Source: UBA11986 sp031402435
GTDB taxonomy: Bacteria; Bacteroidota; Ignavibacteria; UBA10030; UBA6906
Direction: 5' to 3'
NCBI GenBank assembly: GCA_031402435.1
Contig: JANNSJ010000049.1
Location: 1-64,000, forward strand
Length of the DNA stretch: 64,000 nt
Part shown: positions 35,227 through 44,058 of the stretch, one piece after another
Layout: each line of letters opens with the position of its first letter
Numbering within the stretch: the first letter of the stretch is position 1
Notes under the pieces: generated by a model
Told to the model about the DNA's origin: nothing
What the model saw: only the letters and a program-made list of their open reading frames with translations
Database searches by the model: none
Made by a program: the position numbers and the translations under genes

Positions 35227-35622
35227 CTACGTGGACTTTTTGACATCCTCACCTTGTGCTTCATACTTCGATGGACACTTCGTCAGCACTTCGGTCGCGT
35301 GGAAGTATCCCTCATCGGCATTGTACCGGCCTTTGGCAACGACACTCACTGCCATCTCAAAATTGTTCGGGGCTGCTCCGTCAAGAACAACTTTACATTC
35401 CTTCCCAAGCTCGTCAACAAGGAAAAAGGTGAACTGTGTTGTCTTCGCATCGAACGAAGACGGCTTCTCTTTATTCCACTGTCCCTTCAACTGGACTTTC
35501 TTGTGCTTGCTGATTGCTCCGCTGACATCGGTGTATTCAATATTGCTTTGCAAGAACGATACCGACCCGAAGATGATAAAGAGAACAACAACAACTGCGG
35601 CGACAATTACCTTGGGTTTCAT
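35227..35622 (-). CDS. ccmE: Haem chaperone CcmE, CxxxY variant
   Basis: 131 residues. One N-terminal membrane anchor (VIVAAVVVVLFIIFGSVSF) is followed by the OB-fold haem chaperone domain (GQWNKEKPSSFDAKTTQFTFFLVD, FEMAVSVVAKGRYN, FHATEVLTKCPSKYEAQ). In most bacteria haem binds covalently to the His of an HDExY motif at this place. Here C116 and Y120 form CPSKY, the CxxxY variant known from some archaea and sulfate-reducing bacteria. The protein carries haem to CcmF. It begins 4 bases after the ccmD stop. Confidence 0.93.
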   Translation of the reverse strand: MKPKVIVAAVVVVLFIIFGSVSFLQSNIEYTDVSGAISKHKKVQLKGQWNKEKPSSFDAKTTQFTFFLVDELGKECKVVLDGAAPNNFEMAVSVVAKGRYNADEGYFHATEVLTKCPSKYEAQGEDVKKST

Positions 35623-35625
35623 GCG

Positions 35626-35769
35626 TCACTCCTTCTCTTGTTGTGAGCGTTTCTCCAACTTCTTCAACCTGCCATCGATACGAAACAGATACAAATAAAT
35701 CCCAAACCACACTGTCAACGCGATGCCAAGAACAATATAGAGCGAGTTCTGATTCAGGAATTCAAACAA
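35626..35769 (-). CDS. ccmD: Haem exporter small subunit CcmD (TTG start)
   Basis: A 47-residue protein read directly from the sequence, start TTG at 35769. AGGAG stands about 10 bases upstream. The peptide is MFEFLNQNSLYIVLGIALTV then WFGIYLYLFRIDGRLKKLEK and a charged tail: one membrane helix followed by a basic coil, the CcmD layout. It fills the gap between ccmC and ccmE exactly. CcmD helps release haem-loaded CcmE from CcmABC. Confidence 0.85.
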   Translation of the reverse strand: MFEFLNQNSLYIVLGIALTVWFGIYLYLFRIDGRLKKLEKRSQQEKE

Positions 35770-35787
35770 TCCGTATTACTCCTCTCA

Positions 35788-36465
35788 CTATGAGTGTTTT
35801 GTTTCCAAGCGAACTGTGCGAATGTGAAGGTTCCACATCCAGATAAATAGGCCGGTAAAGCCTGTCAATGAAGCAAGAAAGATCACAAGCATAGTCGCGT
35901 TCATATGCACTTTGCCCTGCACATTAAGAATAGGCTCCGGGTGCAGACTTGCAAGAATTCGGGGCATGATAAACATGAAGAATGGCATCGTCACAGCTCC
36001 GATGATCGAGTACACTGCCGAGAGTGTAGCCCGTTTTTCTTCAATGTCCACAGCAGAACGAAGTGCAAAGTACGCTCCATAAATAAGGAGAAGCACAAAG
36101 ATCGATGTTTGTCGCGGATCCCAATTCCAGTAAGTCCCCCAACTAAACTTCGCCCAAATTGCACCGGTAACAGTTGCCAGGATGCAAAACAGCAATCCAA
36201 GTCCCGCAGCGGATGCCGACGTAATATCGTCGTCCGGATTCTTCTTGCGCAAGTACTTGATTCCGTAAATCATACTCATTACAAATGCAACGGAAGCCAA
36301 CCAGGCAGTGGGAACGTGAAAGAACATGATGCGGGCTTTTTCTTCCAGCCCTGGGATTGTTGGCAATTCAAACCAGTGTTGTGGCTGTGCAGACATGGGA
36401 AGGCTGAGCCCGAGCACAATCACGGCCGTCATCCAGAGGCCAATCACAATCTTCCAGGTCATCAA
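35788..36465 (-). CDS. ccmC: Haem exporter permease CcmC
   Basis: 225 residues, six membrane helices, with the Trp-rich WGTYWNWDPRQTSIFVLLLI loop typical of CcmC (TYWxWDxRxT). His residues that ligate haem lie in FHVPTAWLA and the following periplasmic loop (SLHPEPILNVQGK). CcmC loads haem onto CcmE. The start overlaps the ccmB stop by 4 bp. Confidence 0.95.
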   Translation of the reverse strand: MMTWKIVIGLWMTAVIVLGLSLPMSAQPQHWFELPTIPGLEEKARIMFFHVPTAWLASVAFVMSMIYGIKYLRKKNPDDDITSASAAGLGLLFCILATVTGAIWAKFSWGTYWNWDPRQTSIFVLLLIYGAYFALRSAVDIEEKRATLSAVYSIIGAVTMPFFMFIMPRILASLHPEPILNVQGKVHMNATMLVIFLASLTGFTGLFIWMWNLHIRTVRLETKHS

Positions 36466-37160
36466 TCTTTCCAGATGTAGTCAAAGAGAATATACGACAC
36501 AGCAACAACTGCAACAATATATGAAACTAATATGTTGAATTCACCTAATGCCTCTTCAAAAAAGGCTCCTTCTGTTGCAAGTCGGGTTCCGTTAATGACA
36601 GTTAACAATAGGGGCAATAATATGGGAAACGCCAAAACCGGATAGAGAGTTCCTTTGGTATTGGCACGGGCGATGATCGCCGCAATGATCGTGGAGGATG
36701 CGGCAAACCCGATACTCCCAAGTGCAACCGTAACAACAAAGATGCTGTACGTCTTGATCACGAACTCACTGATGAACACCGAGTACAATACGACGACAAG
36801 GGTATTCAGTCCGATAACGAGGGCCAGGTTAAAGCAGAGTTTACCGAGGAGCACTGCCGTCGGAGAAGCAACAAGTTGAAGTGTCATCGACGTACCGCGT
36901 TCTTCTTCAGCAACAAACGTGCGGCTCAATCCCGACATTGCCGCGAAGAACACTGCAACCCACAACATGCCGGAGAGTGCATTCAACGAGGCCCCTTCTG
37001 TCCCGAGGGCGAACACGATAATGGAGATGGTGGTAATAACGAACATGACCAGGGCGCTGATTGCATAGCGTGTCCGCAACTCGGACTTCCAATCCTTCGC
37101 CAGAATTGCGATCGTTGCCTGCCACAGCGATGCCCTGGGAACCTGACGCTCAGCGGTCAA
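36462..37160 (-). CDS. ccmB: Haem exporter ABC permease CcmB
   Basis: 232 residues with six predicted helices (LVMFVITTISIIVFALG, GMLWVAVFFAAMSGLSRTFVAEEERGT, FILVSYIVAVVAVSYILF near the end). The EEERGTSMTLQLVASPTAVLLGKL loop is characteristic of CcmB. It forms the membrane part of the CcmAB transporter. Its start overlaps the ccmA stop by 11 bp. Confidence 0.93.
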   Translation of the reverse strand: MTAERQVPRASLWQATIAILAKDWKSELRTRYAISALVMFVITTISIIVFALGTEGASLNALSGMLWVAVFFAAMSGLSRTFVAEEERGTSMTLQLVASPTAVLLGKLCFNLALVIGLNTLVVVLYSVFISEFVIKTYSIFVVTVALGSIGFAASSTIIAAIIARANTKGTLYPVLAFPILLPLLLTVINGTRLATEGAFFEEALGEFNILVSYIVAVVAVSYILFDYIWKD

Positions 37161-37767
37161 GATTCACCCTTTGGTCATGTCGATCAACATCGGTCGTATC
37201 GTTCGTTGCCACAACGAGAATGCCCTTCTTGTAATGTTCATCCATGATGGTCTTCACCATCTCGATGCCATTGGAATCCAGGTTCGCCATGGGTTCATCG
37301 AGAATAAGAATAGGTGGTTCATGGATCAGAGCAAAGGCATACTTTACGCGTTGTTTCATTCCGGAGGAAAATGTTCGGACCGGATCATCAAGACGGCCTT
37401 TCAGTTGAAGCCGATCGAGAAGCGGTTGAATCCTCGACGTGAGACTTTTCATCCCACGGACCGCAAGTACAAATTGCAGGTTCTCTCGAGGTGAGAACTC
37501 ATCGTACATTTGCAGGTACGGTGAAACAAGCCCGATCATAGAATGAAGATTTGACATTGTATCTCTTCCATCCCATAGAGCTTTGACTTCCCCGGCTGTT
37601 GGCGTGAGAACGCCGCTCAACATTTTGATAAGAGTCGATTTACCTGAGCCATTCCGGCCGGTGATCAGCAGTGTGGTCCTGGGCTGCAACGAGAACGAAA
37701 TGTTCTCGAAGATCACTCTCCTGTTGAACACCTTCTTGAGACTATGCCCGCTGAATTCTATTGTCAT
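37150..37767 (-). CDS. ccmA: Haem exporter ABC ATPase CcmA
   Basis: 205 residues: Walker A GRNGSGKSTL, Q-loop region LVSPYLQMYDEFS, signature FSSGMKQRVKYA, Walker B ILILDEPMANLD, and the final VVATNDTTDVDRHDQRVNL. The D-loop and switch His are replaced (ATND), as in many CcmA proteins. ATP hydrolysis releases haem-CcmE. The start overlaps the metalloprotease gene by 4 bp. Confidence 0.92.
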   Translation of the reverse strand: MTIEFSGHSLKKVFNRRVIFENISFSLQPRTTLLITGRNGSGKSTLIKMLSGVLTPTAGEVKALWDGRDTMSNLHSMIGLVSPYLQMYDEFSPRENLQFVLAVRGMKSLTSRIQPLLDRLQLKGRLDDPVRTFSSGMKQRVKYAFALIHEPPILILDEPMANLDSNGIEMVKTIMDEHYKKGILVVATNDTTDVDRHDQRVNLDR

Positions 37768-39446
37768 TTTCGTATGACAGCGATCTTGCCGGTAGTCAAC
37801 TGGTCTTGAACATCAAGTACAAAGAGATACACACCGCTTTGGACGATTTCGCCGTTGCTCGTTTTTCCGTTCCAGACAAACGCCTGTTTGCCCAATCGTG
37901 TCTCCGACGTAAGCGTTGAAGTGAAAACCAAATCCATGCTTCCTGTAAAAACGGAAAGCGTCCCCTCAATTGGGCTGGGTGCATTGATCGGAAAGAACAT
38001 GACGGACGTACCAACGATAAATGGATTTGGGAATGGAATCCCTATGGTAACAGGTGCGGAGCCTACACCAACTCCCACAACGTCCCACGTATACCAGTTC
38101 GTAACATCCACCACATCAAGCTTGAAAAAAATGCCGATGGACGTTGCTCTATATGAATCATCAACTCGAAGTGTGTTCAATAGATATGTGTAAGGAAACT
38201 GCGTAGACGAATTCCCGATACCAGCATTGAAGTTAATATTTGATAGCGCAAGCGTGAGCGTGTCCTGCAAGCCAATCACTTGATAATATCTTGCTGAAAG
38301 GGCAGCCAATGACCCTCCCATTGCCCTGGAGGGAGGGGCAAAAGCTATAGGCGATTGAACTATCAAGGGGTAGGAATACCCTTCGGGATAGTAACGAGAG
38401 GTGTCTGCTCTCGATTCTGTAAAGAAGTTCCACAAGGTCCACTCGGCAAACGCCTCCCGGAATGTTGAGTGGGACAGTTGAAGTGCATTATCCATTGCCT
38501 GAAGCGGACGCACATTGCGTATTTCTTCCCAGGCTGTTCGCATAACATCGCGTCCATATCTTTTTTCAACGAAGCTCCCCCAGATGCCACGACTGTACAT
38601 GATGAAGCTGTTGGATGTAAACGGGGTTTCAGGGTGCCAGAATTGTCCCTGACTTGATCGAAGGTACTGATAGTAGTCATTCACATTCGTATACACAACA
38701 TCTTCCATCCACACCGACGTAATCTCATAGAAGTACGAATCGCCGGTCCAGTATCCGTAGTTACCGATCTGGACGGCATGATGAAGCTCATGTGCAATTG
38801 TAACCCGAAGAGCAGGCATGCCCTTGTTGCTGTCGGGAAAGACAAAACTGAAGTCGTTGTCAATCTCCAGAAACGTGGTAAACGTTCCGCCGTCCGGTTT
38901 GCTGTTGATCGGCGTTTCAGGAGTCGTGAGGCCATAGTACGAACTGCCAAGTTCCCCAATGTAAATATCGTATTGGGTCCCGCCACCATTTCCGAAATCC
39001 TGAGGAGGCTGCAAGTATCCGAGGGTATTCGTCTGAACGGATGTTGTGTACTGAAGGATTGCTGCAACGGAATCGACATATTCGCGAACAGTTCCGGGAA
39101 TTCGGTGGTACAGAGAGTCAAGCATTGCCGGGGCATTGGCGCCGACGGTGTCAAAGTGAATTCTAAACCCACCAACAAGAATACTGGTGTCTAGTGATGG
39201 TCGGAGGAGCAAAGATGAAAGCGACGATTGCAGCTCAGGCGGCAAGGACATGCGGTCGTGAAGTGCCGCTGACAACGTCGGCAGGCCACATTTATCCGAT
39301 AAGTGATCTCCTTCGCTGGCCCCTTGTGCTTCACGGGAGAGCATACGATAGCTCTCGAGGCGGGTTCTTGTTGGCTGCTCTGATCCGGGAGAAGGCATCG
39401 CAATACAGACGATGAACGCCACCAGATATGAAACACGTAGAGTCAT
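37764..39446 (-). CDS. MXAN_6640-type secreted metalloprotease with T9SS-like tail
   Basis: 560 residues. The N-terminus MTLRVSYLVAFIVCIAMPSPG is a signal peptide. The catalytic zinc motif is TIAHELHHAVQIGNYG (HELHH). A dedicated segment YDIYIGELGSSYYGLTTPE and the IWGSFVEKRYGRDVM part follow the pattern I recall for the MXAN_6640 family of putative metalloproteases. The end (FPNPFIVGTSVMFFP, GKQAFVWNGKTSNGEIVQSGVYLFVLD, TGKIAVIRK) resembles a T9SS/FlgD-like C-terminal domain. It is tightly linked to ccmA and to the upstream FG-GAP gene. Confidence 0.8.
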   Translation of the reverse strand: MTLRVSYLVAFIVCIAMPSPGSEQPTRTRLESYRMLSREAQGASEGDHLSDKCGLPTLSAALHDRMSLPPELQSSLSSLLLRPSLDTSILVGGFRIHFDTVGANAPAMLDSLYHRIPGTVREYVDSVAAILQYTTSVQTNTLGYLQPPQDFGNGGGTQYDIYIGELGSSYYGLTTPETPINSKPDGGTFTTFLEIDNDFSFVFPDSNKGMPALRVTIAHELHHAVQIGNYGYWTGDSYFYEITSVWMEDVVYTNVNDYYQYLRSSQGQFWHPETPFTSNSFIMYSRGIWGSFVEKRYGRDVMRTAWEEIRNVRPLQAMDNALQLSHSTFREAFAEWTLWNFFTESRADTSRYYPEGYSYPLIVQSPIAFAPPSRAMGGSLAALSARYYQVIGLQDTLTLALSNINFNAGIGNSSTQFPYTYLLNTLRVDDSYRATSIGIFFKLDVVDVTNWYTWDVVGVGVGSAPVTIGIPFPNPFIVGTSVMFFPINAPSPIEGTLSVFTGSMDLVFTSTLTSETRLGKQAFVWNGKTSNGEIVQSGVYLFVLDVQDQLTTGKIAVIRK

Positions 39447-41653
39447 CGGAAAGGATCAAAAAAGATTGAAATCGTGCCCTTGGCTCCATTTGCAAAAATC
39501 AGATCCTGGATGTTGGGGAATTTCATGCTTGCGATCTGAATCGCTGTTATCTGGTTTGCAGAACGAATGCTCATCGGCGGATCGAACTTTCGATTCCCTC
39601 TTCCATACATTGTGACGATGGCATTTCTTCCAGTATCAATCCACGTCATATCCGGATGACCATCACTATCGACATCCCGAAGGAGAAATGCATCTTCGTT
39701 AAGCAGTTGTACATTGCGAATGAGTTCAACCGAATCCCTGAATGTCCCCCCTCCCCTTCCATATACAACACCGAATGCACTCCTTGGCGGTGGCATGATC
39801 AGGATCAAGTCTTTATGCTGGTCATTGTCGACATATCCAGAGAGGATGGAATGGACGCTTGCCGTTGAATCGGAAAAGGTGAGAAGGGGCTTCACGGTCT
39901 TGAAATCAAATCCCCCGCCCGGAAATGCTATTGAGAGTGTCGATTGTCGCGCTGCCTTGTCATGGGTGACGAAGACGAGTTCATATCTGCCTGATGCCGA
40001 ATAGTCATCAACAGTGAGGGCTGTAATGCGCCCCGGAATACTGTAGCGAAGGCTCCTCTCGACAAACTGCCCGCCGCTGATCTGCCTGAACTGAGAAATC
40101 GATGGTGAGCTATCTCTTGGGCTGCTGTATTGCACTAACAACTCCAGTTGCCCTGATATCGAATCCTGTTTCGTGAGGACGATGTAAGGGTTCGATCCGG
40201 TCGGAAGAGTGAAGGCTTCAGTTGCTGTGATATTGTCAGCAAGCTTTACGATACTCACTTTCTCTGCATTTTCATGACTCATCATAACGGTGTATTCCTT
40301 CGTTGAGGGAGAACGCAATGTTCTTAGAGACACCGGCATATCCGAAACCGGTATTGCTTGCTGCCCCTGCAGTTTCCCTTCACCACGATTGAGAAGGATT
40401 GAGAGTGTTGAGGATCCGGTGTTTGCGACGATAATATCCATGAGTCCATCGCTGTTAACATCAACGGCAGCTACCCCTTTCGGAGTATTGCCGACACCGT
40501 ATGTTGTCGGCCACTGTACTGAACCAGACGATGCTGAATTCGCATATGCCATCAACCGTTTGCTTTCCCGATCAATCACCAGAAGATCGTTTCGATTGTC
40601 ACCGTCAAGGTCTGTAATGATTGAAGCAGCAATGTCCTCCCCCGCGCCAAAGGGAGTTTGCCCGCCGGTCTTCATTCCGGATGTACTGAGAACGACGCTC
40701 ACTGCCTGTTCAGTTGTCACGATGAGATCAAGCAGTTTGTCATTGTTAAGATCAGCGAACTCTGCCTGCAAGGGTGTTGCTGCGAATTTGAGCGTTGTCG
40801 CAGGTTCAATTTCTCCTGTAGCGTTACAACGGAACATGGAAACGAGTCGCTCTTCCGGCATGGTAACAGCAATTTGCACAGTTCGGTCTTTCGAAATTGG
40901 TGAGGTGGCAATCCGCGATGGTTCGCCCGCAAGTGCAACTTCCACCTGTTCAGAGAAAATGCCGCGCCCGATACCATAGAACAATGCAATCCGGTTCGAG
41001 AGCCAGTCGAGCACAAAGAGATCAGTGATACCATCGCCGTTGAGGTCTATACACTGAAGATCACTGATAGAGAGATCGGGAAAAATCACTGGACCCATCG
41101 TGTAATTGCCATCCTTCTGTTTGAACAAGGGGGTGATGCCGGTTCGTTTCTTTCCGAAAAGCAATACGTCCCGCCTCCGGTCACTGTTAATGTCTCCGTA
41201 GGTGAGGCGTTGAGAAAGCACTTCACTTTGGAATTGTTTTGTCGCGAACGTGCTGCCCTTTCTATGAACCATGATCACAACGTTTCCATCGTTGGAGAGA
41301 AGGCTGAACCCGAGTGAGGAAGCATCCGGATCCGAAACAATTTCCCGTGCGTGTGTTGAAAGCGTGAGAAGGTCAGTCTGGAGAAATGTCCCATCGGCAT
41401 TTACAGCATAAAAATATACTGTGGCAGTCTCTTGTGCCAGAACGGCGACCGCTGCCGGAGAAGCAAACCGTACAAGTCCGATAGGTGTATAACCAAGAGA
41501 GATGTCGCTTGTGGGACCGAACGAGGAAGCGGTGCGCTGGGAATACGTTGCGCCCGCACAAAGGAGGTGAATGTAGAGTACGTTTCTCGCAATCCGAAGC
41601 CGCAAGAATGATTCCAGATGTTCGGAAAAATCCAGACGAGGGAGTGTGAGCAA
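39443..41653 (-). CDS. FG-GAP/VCBS-repeat secreted protein
   Basis: 736 residues. A weak hydrophobic N-terminus (LRIARNVLYIHLLCAGATYS) may serve for export. Several calcium-loop repeats are visible: DINSDRRRDVLLFG, DLNGDGITDLFVLD, DLNNDKLLDLIVTT, DLDGDNRNDLLVID, DVNSDGLMDIIVAN, YVDNDQHKDLILI, and DVDSDGHPDMTWID. They form beta-propeller blades of the integrin-alpha kind. There is no clear T9SS tail. Its stop overlaps the start of the metalloprotease gene by 4 bp, and it begins 7 bp after the thioesterase gene. Confidence 0.82.
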   Translation of the reverse strand: MLTLPRLDFSEHLESFLRLRIARNVLYIHLLCAGATYSQRTASSFGPTSDISLGYTPIGLVRFASPAAVAVLAQETATVYFYAVNADGTFLQTDLLTLSTHAREIVSDPDASSLGFSLLSNDGNVVIMVHRKGSTFATKQFQSEVLSQRLTYGDINSDRRRDVLLFGKKRTGITPLFKQKDGNYTMGPVIFPDLSISDLQCIDLNGDGITDLFVLDWLSNRIALFYGIGRGIFSEQVEVALAGEPSRIATSPISKDRTVQIAVTMPEERLVSMFRCNATGEIEPATTLKFAATPLQAEFADLNNDKLLDLIVTTEQAVSVVLSTSGMKTGGQTPFGAGEDIAASIITDLDGDNRNDLLVIDRESKRLMAYANSASSGSVQWPTTYGVGNTPKGVAAVDVNSDGLMDIIVANTGSSTLSILLNRGEGKLQGQQAIPVSDMPVSLRTLRSPSTKEYTVMMSHENAEKVSIVKLADNITATEAFTLPTGSNPYIVLTKQDSISGQLELLVQYSSPRDSSPSISQFRQISGGQFVERSLRYSIPGRITALTVDDYSASGRYELVFVTHDKAARQSTLSIAFPGGGFDFKTVKPLLTFSDSTASVHSILSGYVDNDQHKDLILIMPPPRSAFGVVYGRGGGTFRDSVELIRNVQLLNEDAFLLRDVDSDGHPDMTWIDTGRNAIVTMYGRGNRKFDPPMSIRSANQITAIQIASMKFPNIQDLIFANGAKGTISIFFDPFR

Positions 41654-41660
41654 GGCGGGT

Positions 41661-42137
41661 CTACCGTGAGGATGGTTGTCGATCGCGCAAGCGACGTTCT
41701 CGACGGGTTAGCGCTTCTTCGTAGCGACGCCGTTCCTCATTGGTCTCCGGTACGGCAGGTGGAACGGGGATCGGCTTGCCTTGATCATCAATGGCAACAA
41801 AAGTAAGGTACGCGTTGTTTGCGCGACGCATTGTTGCTCCGCCCAACCCCTGAGCAGTCACGACGACGCCAATTTCCATCGACGATCGGAACGCCCTGTT
41901 GACCGATGCTTGTAACGTCACAATCTCTCCAAGCTTTATGGGGGCATGGAACTCCAACTGATCGACTGAGGCGGTAACGCACACCCGGCCACAGTGTCTC
42001 TGGGCTGCGATGGCCGCAGCGATATCCATCCAATGCATCAGTCGCCCGCCAAGAAGATTGCCAAGCTGGTTGGTATCGTTGGGCAATACCAGCTCAGTCA
42101 TGAACACCTGCGAATTTTTGACCGGAACACCTTCCAT
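41661..42137 (-). CDS. Acyl-CoA thioesterase, hotdog fold
   Basis: 158 residues. TELVLPNDTNQLGNLLGGRLMHWMDIAAAIAAQRH and VTASVDQLEFHAPIKLGEIVTLQASV are the YciA/BFIT-type hotdog motif with catalytic Asn/Asp (PNDTNxLGNxxGG and the MDxAA helix). The C-terminal tail is Arg- and Glu-rich. It hydrolyses acyl-CoA esters. The ATG overlaps the bamD stop in TGATG, so translation is coupled. Confidence 0.92.
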   Translation of the reverse strand: MEGVPVKNSQVFMTELVLPNDTNQLGNLLGGRLMHWMDIAAAIAAQRHCGRVCVTASVDQLEFHAPIKLGEIVTLQASVNRAFRSSMEIGVVVTAQGLGGATMRRANNAYLTFVAIDDQGKPIPVPPAVPETNEERRRYEEALTRRERRLRDRQPSSR

Positions 42138-42964
42138 CAGCGAGACGAACCTTGTTGTTGTGTAAGCTCACCTGTACCTGTGGATCTGACAACATTCGAC
42201 GGCTGGCTTGTAACGTGATTGATGCCCTGCAGTTCCTTGTTAATGGTTTCCTTGAGCTTATCCGCACGAGATTGGAGGACACTGTTGGGAAAACGATCGT
42301 AGAACTTCTGCAACGCCGTGCGGGCATCTTCATACTTCTTGCGTGTGATAAGCACTTCCACCTTCCCAAGATAGGCAAGGGGGGCGAACTCCGTGTCGTG
42401 ATACTTCTCGATGATATCGTCAAAGTAATAAATTGATGACTTGTAATACTCCATCGTTTCGTAGAGACGGGCCGTCTCGTAGGTTTTTCTCGCAAGGCGT
42501 GTATTCATCTCCATGATTTTCGCGGAAGCCTCTTCTGCGCGCACACTTGAAGGATAGTATTCAACAAACGCCTGGAACTCATCGATCGCTTTTCTGGTGT
42601 ATTGCTGGTCTAACATCGATGGCGGCGAGAGATTGTAATACGAAAGTGCCAATTTGTACTGTGCCTCAGGCACAAGTGGGCTTGCGGGGTAGCTTCGTTT
42701 CAGGTAGCCATATTCTGTTGCTGCAACGAGGTATTCTCCGCGGCGAAACCGGCATTCTGCAAGAAAGAACTGGGCCGAGTCTGCATAAGCGCTTCCTTGA
42801 TGCTGCAGGGTAATGATCGTGAACTCATTGATTGCATGGAGGTAGTCTTCATCATCCAACATTGCCATGGCCGTCCTGAAACGTTCCTCAACGTGAACTG
42901 TGGTTACCTCTTCGGATGAACCGCACCCATGCAATGCAAAAGCTCCAGCAAGGAGAGCCGTCAC
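42137..42964 (-). CDS. bamD: Outer membrane assembly lipoprotein BamD
   Basis: 275 residues. A lipoprotein signal (MTALLAGAFALHGCGSSEE, Cys 14) precedes five tetratricopeptide-like repeats: FRTAMAMLDDEDYLHAINEFTI, YADSAQFFLAECRFRRGEYL, FVEYYPSSVRAEEASAKI, AYLGKVEVLITRKKYEDART and FYDRFPNSVLQSRADKL. This is the YfiO/BamD arrangement. It supports BamA in inserting outer-membrane proteins. Several barrel proteins and a TonB receptor in the window would need it. Confidence 0.9.
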   Translation of the reverse strand: MTALLAGAFALHGCGSSEEVTTVHVEERFRTAMAMLDDEDYLHAINEFTIITLQHQGSAYADSAQFFLAECRFRRGEYLVAATEYGYLKRSYPASPLVPEAQYKLALSYYNLSPPSMLDQQYTRKAIDEFQAFVEYYPSSVRAEEASAKIMEMNTRLARKTYETARLYETMEYYKSSIYYFDDIIEKYHDTEFAPLAYLGKVEVLITRKKYEDARTALQKFYDRFPNSVLQSRADKLKETINKELQGINHVTSQPSNVVRSTGTGELTQQQGSSR

Positions 42965-42975
42965 GACAAAGAGCT

Positions 42976-44046
42976 TTATCGAGCGCTCTGGTGTGCAAGA
43001 AATTGCGTTGATAATGCTTTTATCCTTTCAAGTATGAGATCAGAGTCCCGCCCGTTCCTCACAAACTCAGGCTGAAATCCGGCTTGCACGGGAAGACATG
43101 CGTAGGAAGATATTGTCGTGCCGTGAGCATCCTTCGTGAGCGTCGCTGCAAAGGCGAAGCTGCGTTGCGTCCAGAACCGGTCGGGTTGACGAAACACGAA
43201 ATTGCCGAGTGAATGAACGATGTACTTCCCTTGGAATTCCTGGACGCCATACGGGACATGTGGGTGATGTCCCAGAAACAGGTCAGCGCCACCAGCAATG
43301 ATCTGCTTTGCAAAAGTTTTCGTCCGGCGAGTGGGGCGATCGGCATATTCTTCTCCACCGTGATAGCTGACGACGATAAAGTCCACCGAATCCCGGACAG
43401 CCCGAATTCCGGGAAGGAGCTTTGTTGTGTCCGCTTCGGCAACATACCGTTTCCACATGGAGTCCTCAAAATTCATCACGTCCGTGCACGCGAAAAATGC
43501 AATCCGCATACCGTTCCGGTTAATGTACACTGGTGAAAAGAGATTCAACGTATCATCTGCCGTCCCGACATGGGACACGTGCACGTCATCAAGATATTGG
43601 ATCGTCTCACGAAGGGCCTTCACGCCATAATCCAGCGCATGATTGTTCGCCGTCGACACGATTGTCACGCCCCCTTTTCGCAATGCATTTGCTCCAGCTG
43701 GCGGACCGGTAAAGATCAGATTATTGCGGGGATGCTGTGTTTCCCCATCCTGATCAGAGAGTTGCGATTCAAGATTCGCGAACACAATATCATACCGGGC
43801 AAACGAATCTCGAACTGCTTTGAAGGGATACAGCGTGTCGCCTCGAATGATCTCCTGTCCAACACCTCTTCCCAGATTGATATCCCCGACCGCAAGAAGC
43901 CTCACAGTTGTAGTGTGTTGAGAGCCTTGAAGATGTATTACACTTTTTGGGAGTGATGCCGGCTGGGTTTGGTCCGTTCGCAAGACAGCCATACTCAATA
44001 CCAACACACTCATCAACCCACAACCCGCCAGCCATTGCATGGCCAT
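42976..44046 (-). CDS. CapA family metallophosphatase-like protein (copy 1)
   Basis: 356 residues. An N-terminal signal/anchor (MAMQWLAGCGLMSVLVLSMAVL) leads to the CapA/PgsA calcineurin-like core: LLAVGDINLGRGVGQ, FANLESQLSD, VSTANNHALDYG, FIVVSYHGGEEY, GADLFLGHHPHVPYGVQEF and YIVHSLGNFVF. The family takes part in poly-gamma-glutamate capsule export, but most genomic copies have no known substrate. A second copy at 54.6 kb is clearly a paralogue. It lies 12 bp after the upstream gene and 11 bp before bamD. Confidence 0.88.
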   Translation of the reverse strand: MAMQWLAGCGLMSVLVLSMAVLRTDQTQPASLPKSVIHLQGSQHTTTVRLLAVGDINLGRGVGQEIIRGDTLYPFKAVRDSFARYDIVFANLESQLSDQDGETQHPRNNLIFTGPPAGANALRKGGVTIVSTANNHALDYGVKALRETIQYLDDVHVSHVGTADDTLNLFSPVYINRNGMRIAFFACTDVMNFEDSMWKRYVAEADTTKLLPGIRAVRDSVDFIVVSYHGGEEYADRPTRRTKTFAKQIIAGGADLFLGHHPHVPYGVQEFQGKYIVHSLGNFVFRQPDRFWTQRSFAFAATLTKDAHGTTISSYACLPVQAGFQPEFVRNGRDSDLILERIKALSTQFLAHQSAR

Positions 44047-44058
44047 TAATCTTTCCCT

